NCBI GenBank assembly: GCA_043748455.1
Contig: JAYTNF010000452.1
Location: 1-7,917, forward strand
DNA length: 7,917 bases
Direction of reading: 5' to 3'
Source: JAAFKA01 sp043748455
GTDB lineage: Bacteria > Bacteroidota > Bacteroidia > Cytophagales > Thermoflexibacteraceae
Shown here: positions 5,962 through 7,917 of the stretch, in pieces
How the letters are laid out: the number at the start of each line of letters is the position of its first letter
Position numbering within the stretch: the stretch's first letter is position 1
Made by a program: the position numbers and the translations under genes
Notes under the pieces: generated by a model
The model's input: the letters and a program-made list of their open reading frames with translations, nothing else
Told to the model about the DNA's origin: nothing
Database searches by the model: none

Positions 5962-6066
5962 TTTGTGATACATCATAATTGGACATTTTACAAGTGTAGT
6001 TTTGTCATTATGAGAGAAAAATCTAATAAAAATCTTATTCTTTAATCTCTTATATAAAAAAGCCAA

Positions 6067-6105
6067 AGGTATTTTATTAGAGTTTTAAATTCTAATAAAA
6101 TACCT
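6067..6105. terminator. Bidirectional terminator between DUF58 and the receptor gene
   Basis: AGGTATTTTATTAGA (6067-6081) and TCTAATAAAATACCT (6091-6105) are perfect inverse complements, giving a 15-bp stem and a 9-nt loop. On the plus strand the stem is followed by CTAATTTTATTTTTT; on the minus strand by TTTGGCTTTTTTATA. Both sides are T-rich, and the hairpin lies between the convergent stops at 5961 and 6112, so it can end both transcripts. Confidence 0.85.
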
Positions 6106-6111
6106 CTAATT

Positions 6112-7917
6112 TTATTTTTTCTGCAATCTTTTCGCCTCATCTTCCGAACCTGTATCTCTGCTACGATTAGCTTTCATTTGTGTATTCCCGAAATTATAAG
6201 TGAAATTGAACTTGATTAAACGACTTTCCCAACTGCCATTTGCGTCCATATATAAATTCCCAAAACGGTTGATTCCTCTCCATGGACTTGTAAAAAGCAC
6301 ATCTGTTGCCGAAATTCTGATAGTTCCTTTTTCTTTCATAATAGTTTTCTGTAAACCAATATCCAAACTTCCCATAGCATTGGTTTGGAAAGTTCCTGCC
6401 CAAACCGAAGGAGAATTATACCAACCAGAAACTTCCAAAGTCCAGCCTTTTGGTAAAGTAAATGTGTTCTGACCATAAAAATTTAGGGCATAAACATTTT
6501 GTGAAACCACTTTTCCGCCACCAAAATTTGCATCATAAAGACTGTTATACATGTTCACATTTGCATAAACCATCCACCAATTTTTAATTGGAATTGGCAC
6601 ACTCACATTTAAGTTAATAGTTCTTTCTGTTGCTAAATTTTTAGGACTTAAAAACGTAGCATTTGGGTTTTTTTCGTCAATATCTGTTAATTGTGCGAAG
6701 AAATCTGTTGTATGACTATAACTTAATGCAGTTGTCATGGCGTATGCGTAGGTATGTGAAACTGCAACGCTATTGGTATATTGCGGAGTTAAGAACGGAT
6801 TTCCTCGTTGAAAAGTCAATTCGTCCAACTTATTTTCAAAAGGGTTTAAATCTTGATAATTTGGTCGGTCAATACGTCTGCTATACGTCAAACCAAAGGC
6901 ATTCATCGGATTGAGGTTGTAAGTAATACCTGCACTTGGAAAAAAGTCTAAATAATTGCGACTTACTGGCGGTTTGTTTTGTGTACTTGTCAATTTTCCT
7001 TCCGAAACTGTATTTTCTACACGCAAACCTCCTTGAAAATCCCATTTTCCTGCTTTGCGTTTATAGCTAAAATAAGCAGCATTTACATTTTCAGTATAAC
7101 TAAATAAGTTGCTTTTTATAGAGTCAAGTGTGCGAATAGCATTATCATTCACATTATAAAAATCAAAATTATTGTCTGTTTTTACTAATGAAAATTTTGC
7201 ACCCGTTGAAAATTTACCACCAAACAGTTTTTGTTCATAATCTAATTTTGCATTATATAAAGCTATTGTGGTTTTGGTATCCATCGCAAAATTGCTATTC
7301 AATAGCAAACTTCCATCAGGTTTTATATATCTGTTTGGTTGGTCTGCCAAAGAACTGTTATCATAACGCATCACATTGGCATCAAAATTTAATTCTCTAC
7401 CACTTGTATCCGCATAACGATAGTTCAAATTGCCCGAAACATTATTAAATTTTTGTGAACTTGTGCTATTTGATAGCAATATTCTATCTATAATTTTTGT
7501 TTGTTCGTTTGAAATATTACTTCGTGATTTTCCTGCTGATGTATTATCTGTTCCTACATAATTGAAAATTACGCCAACTGTATTTTTAGAATTAATCGTA
7601 TAATCTGCACCTGTGCGGAAATTATGTGAAAGTTCTTCATTAATTGTTGTTGAGGGTTGGTTAAATATTTGTCCATTTTGCACACGATACAAACTCATTT
7701 CTTGATAATTTTTTGACATGTTATTGGTGTAATTTGCAAAATAATTCATCTTTTTTGTTCTGTGATTTAAAGCCAACGAGCCATTAAATTTTGCAAAATA
7801 TGAACCTTGTGCAAGTCCCAAATTGATACTTCCATTTGTACCAAGATTGGTATTTTTCTTTAACCGAATGTTAATAATTCCTGCATTTCCTGCTGCATCA
7901 TATTTTGCAGATGGTTG
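6112..7917 (-). CDS. Outer membrane beta-barrel family protein, TonB-receptor-like (partial)
   Basis: The frame is open from the stop at 6112 to the right edge, giving 601 visible residues; the N-terminus lies beyond the window. The first visible residues, PSAKYDAAGNAGIINIRLKKN, are the end of the plug domain in this receptor-like family. They are followed by a long run of amphipathic beta-strands rich in Y, N, S and aromatic residues. Family members (often called OMP_b-brl_3) generally start with a signal peptide and a carboxypeptidase-regulatory-like domain, then plug and barrel; those first parts would be off-window. It probably sits in the outer membrane as a TonB-dependent transporter, but the substrate is unknown. 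An in-frame TTG at 7821 is not a real start, because coding sequence continues upstream of it. The protein ends in a short charged tail (about 20 residues) after the last barrel strand. It converges on DUF58 and ends at a strong hairpin. Confidence 0.9.
   Translation of the reverse strand, partial: QPSAKYDAAGNAGIINIRLKKNTNLGTNGSINLGLAQGSYFAKFNGSLALNHRTKKMNYFANYTNNMSKNYQEMSLYRVQNGQIFNQPSTTINEELSHNFRTGADYTINSKNTVGVIFNYVGTDNTSAGKSRSNISNEQTKIIDRILLSNSTSSQKFNNVSGNLNYRYADTSGRELNFDANVMRYDNSSLADQPNRYIKPDGSLLLNSNFAMDTKTTIALYNAKLDYEQKLFGGKFSTGAKFSLVKTDNNFDFYNVNDNAIRTLDSIKSNLFSYTENVNAAYFSYKRKAGKWDFQGGLRVENTVSEGKLTSTQNKPPVSRNYLDFFPSAGITYNLNPMNAFGLTYSRRIDRPNYQDLNPFENKLDELTFQRGNPFLTPQYTNSVAVSHTYAYAMTTALSYSHTTDFFAQLTDIDEKNPNATFLSPKNLATERTINLNVSVPIPIKNWWMVYANVNMYNSLYDANFGGGKVVSQNVYALNFYGQNTFTLPKGWTLEVSGWYNSPSVWAGTFQTNAMGSLDIGLQKTIMKEKGTIRISATDVLFTSPWRGINRFGNLYMDANGSWESRLIKFNFTYNFGNTQMKANRSRDTGSEDEAKRLQKK

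Noticed and set aside
5965..5982. Possible decayed fourth REP-like copy with GTGATACA followed by TCATAAT
   Set aside because: It resembles only the right flank of copy 3 and has no opposing arm, so I cannot call it a palindrome copy.
6200..7448. Several plus-strand open frames within the receptor gene
   Set aside because: They overlap a continuous, clearly beta-barrel coding frame on the minus strand and show no family features.
7819..7821. TTG at 7821-7819 as the start of the receptor gene
   Set aside because: The same frame continues upstream to 7917 and encodes the conserved end of the plug domain, so the gene simply runs off the window.
1..7917. CRISPR array, tRNA, rRNA, riboswitch or attachment site
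   Set aside because: No regularly spaced direct repeats, cloverleaf-like folds or conserved RNA motifs were seen on either strand by reading; a covariance-model scan was not possible.

Overview
The window comes from a low-GC member of the Bacteroidota; the exact order cannot be fixed from this sequence. The evidence is a PorQ-type protein of the type IX secretion system, an 'outer membrane beta-barrel family' TonB-receptor-like protein, a two-helix-hairpin DUF4332 protein, promoter-like boxes of the Bacteroidota form (TTTG then TAnnTTTG), and the lack of clear Shine-Dalgarno sequences. Every identification here is made by reading the sequence; no database was searched.

Layout, left to right. 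Positions 1-30 hold the first codons of a leftward gene that runs off the left edge. An AT-rich divergent promoter region (31-298) separates it from a rightward DUF4332 gene (299-706). A short 7-bp tandem repeat and a strong hairpin terminator follow. Next come a single-gene infA (translation initiation factor IF-1, 912-1130) with its own terminator, and porQ (start re-assigned to 1283, end 2347). The porQ gene converges on coaD (phosphopantetheine adenylyltransferase, minus strand, 2387-2866) across a short palindrome.

The 235-bp gap upstream of coaD carries two more copies of that palindrome, arranged as an inverted pair. It leads into an Rpn/PD-(D/E)XK nuclease-family gene (3102-3983). A YdjA-like nitroreductase (4030-4614) and a DUF58 membrane protein (4630-5961) follow on the same strand, 15 bp apart, probably as one transcript. 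DUF58 converges on a minus-strand outer-membrane beta-barrel receptor (6112 to beyond 7917) across a perfect 15-bp-stem terminator. The receptor's N-terminus lies outside the window.

Most of this is a patchwork of unrelated housekeeping and envelope genes, not a dedicated system. Two themes link neighbours loosely: cell-envelope functions (PorQ, DUF58, beta-barrel receptor) and a mobile or repeat signature around 2355-3983 (REP-like palindromes beside an Rpn gene). I see no convincing undescribed multi-gene system. The most promising leads are the REP-like palindrome family, the infA gene outside its usual ribosomal-protein operon, and the duplicated start codon with A8 tracts in coaD.
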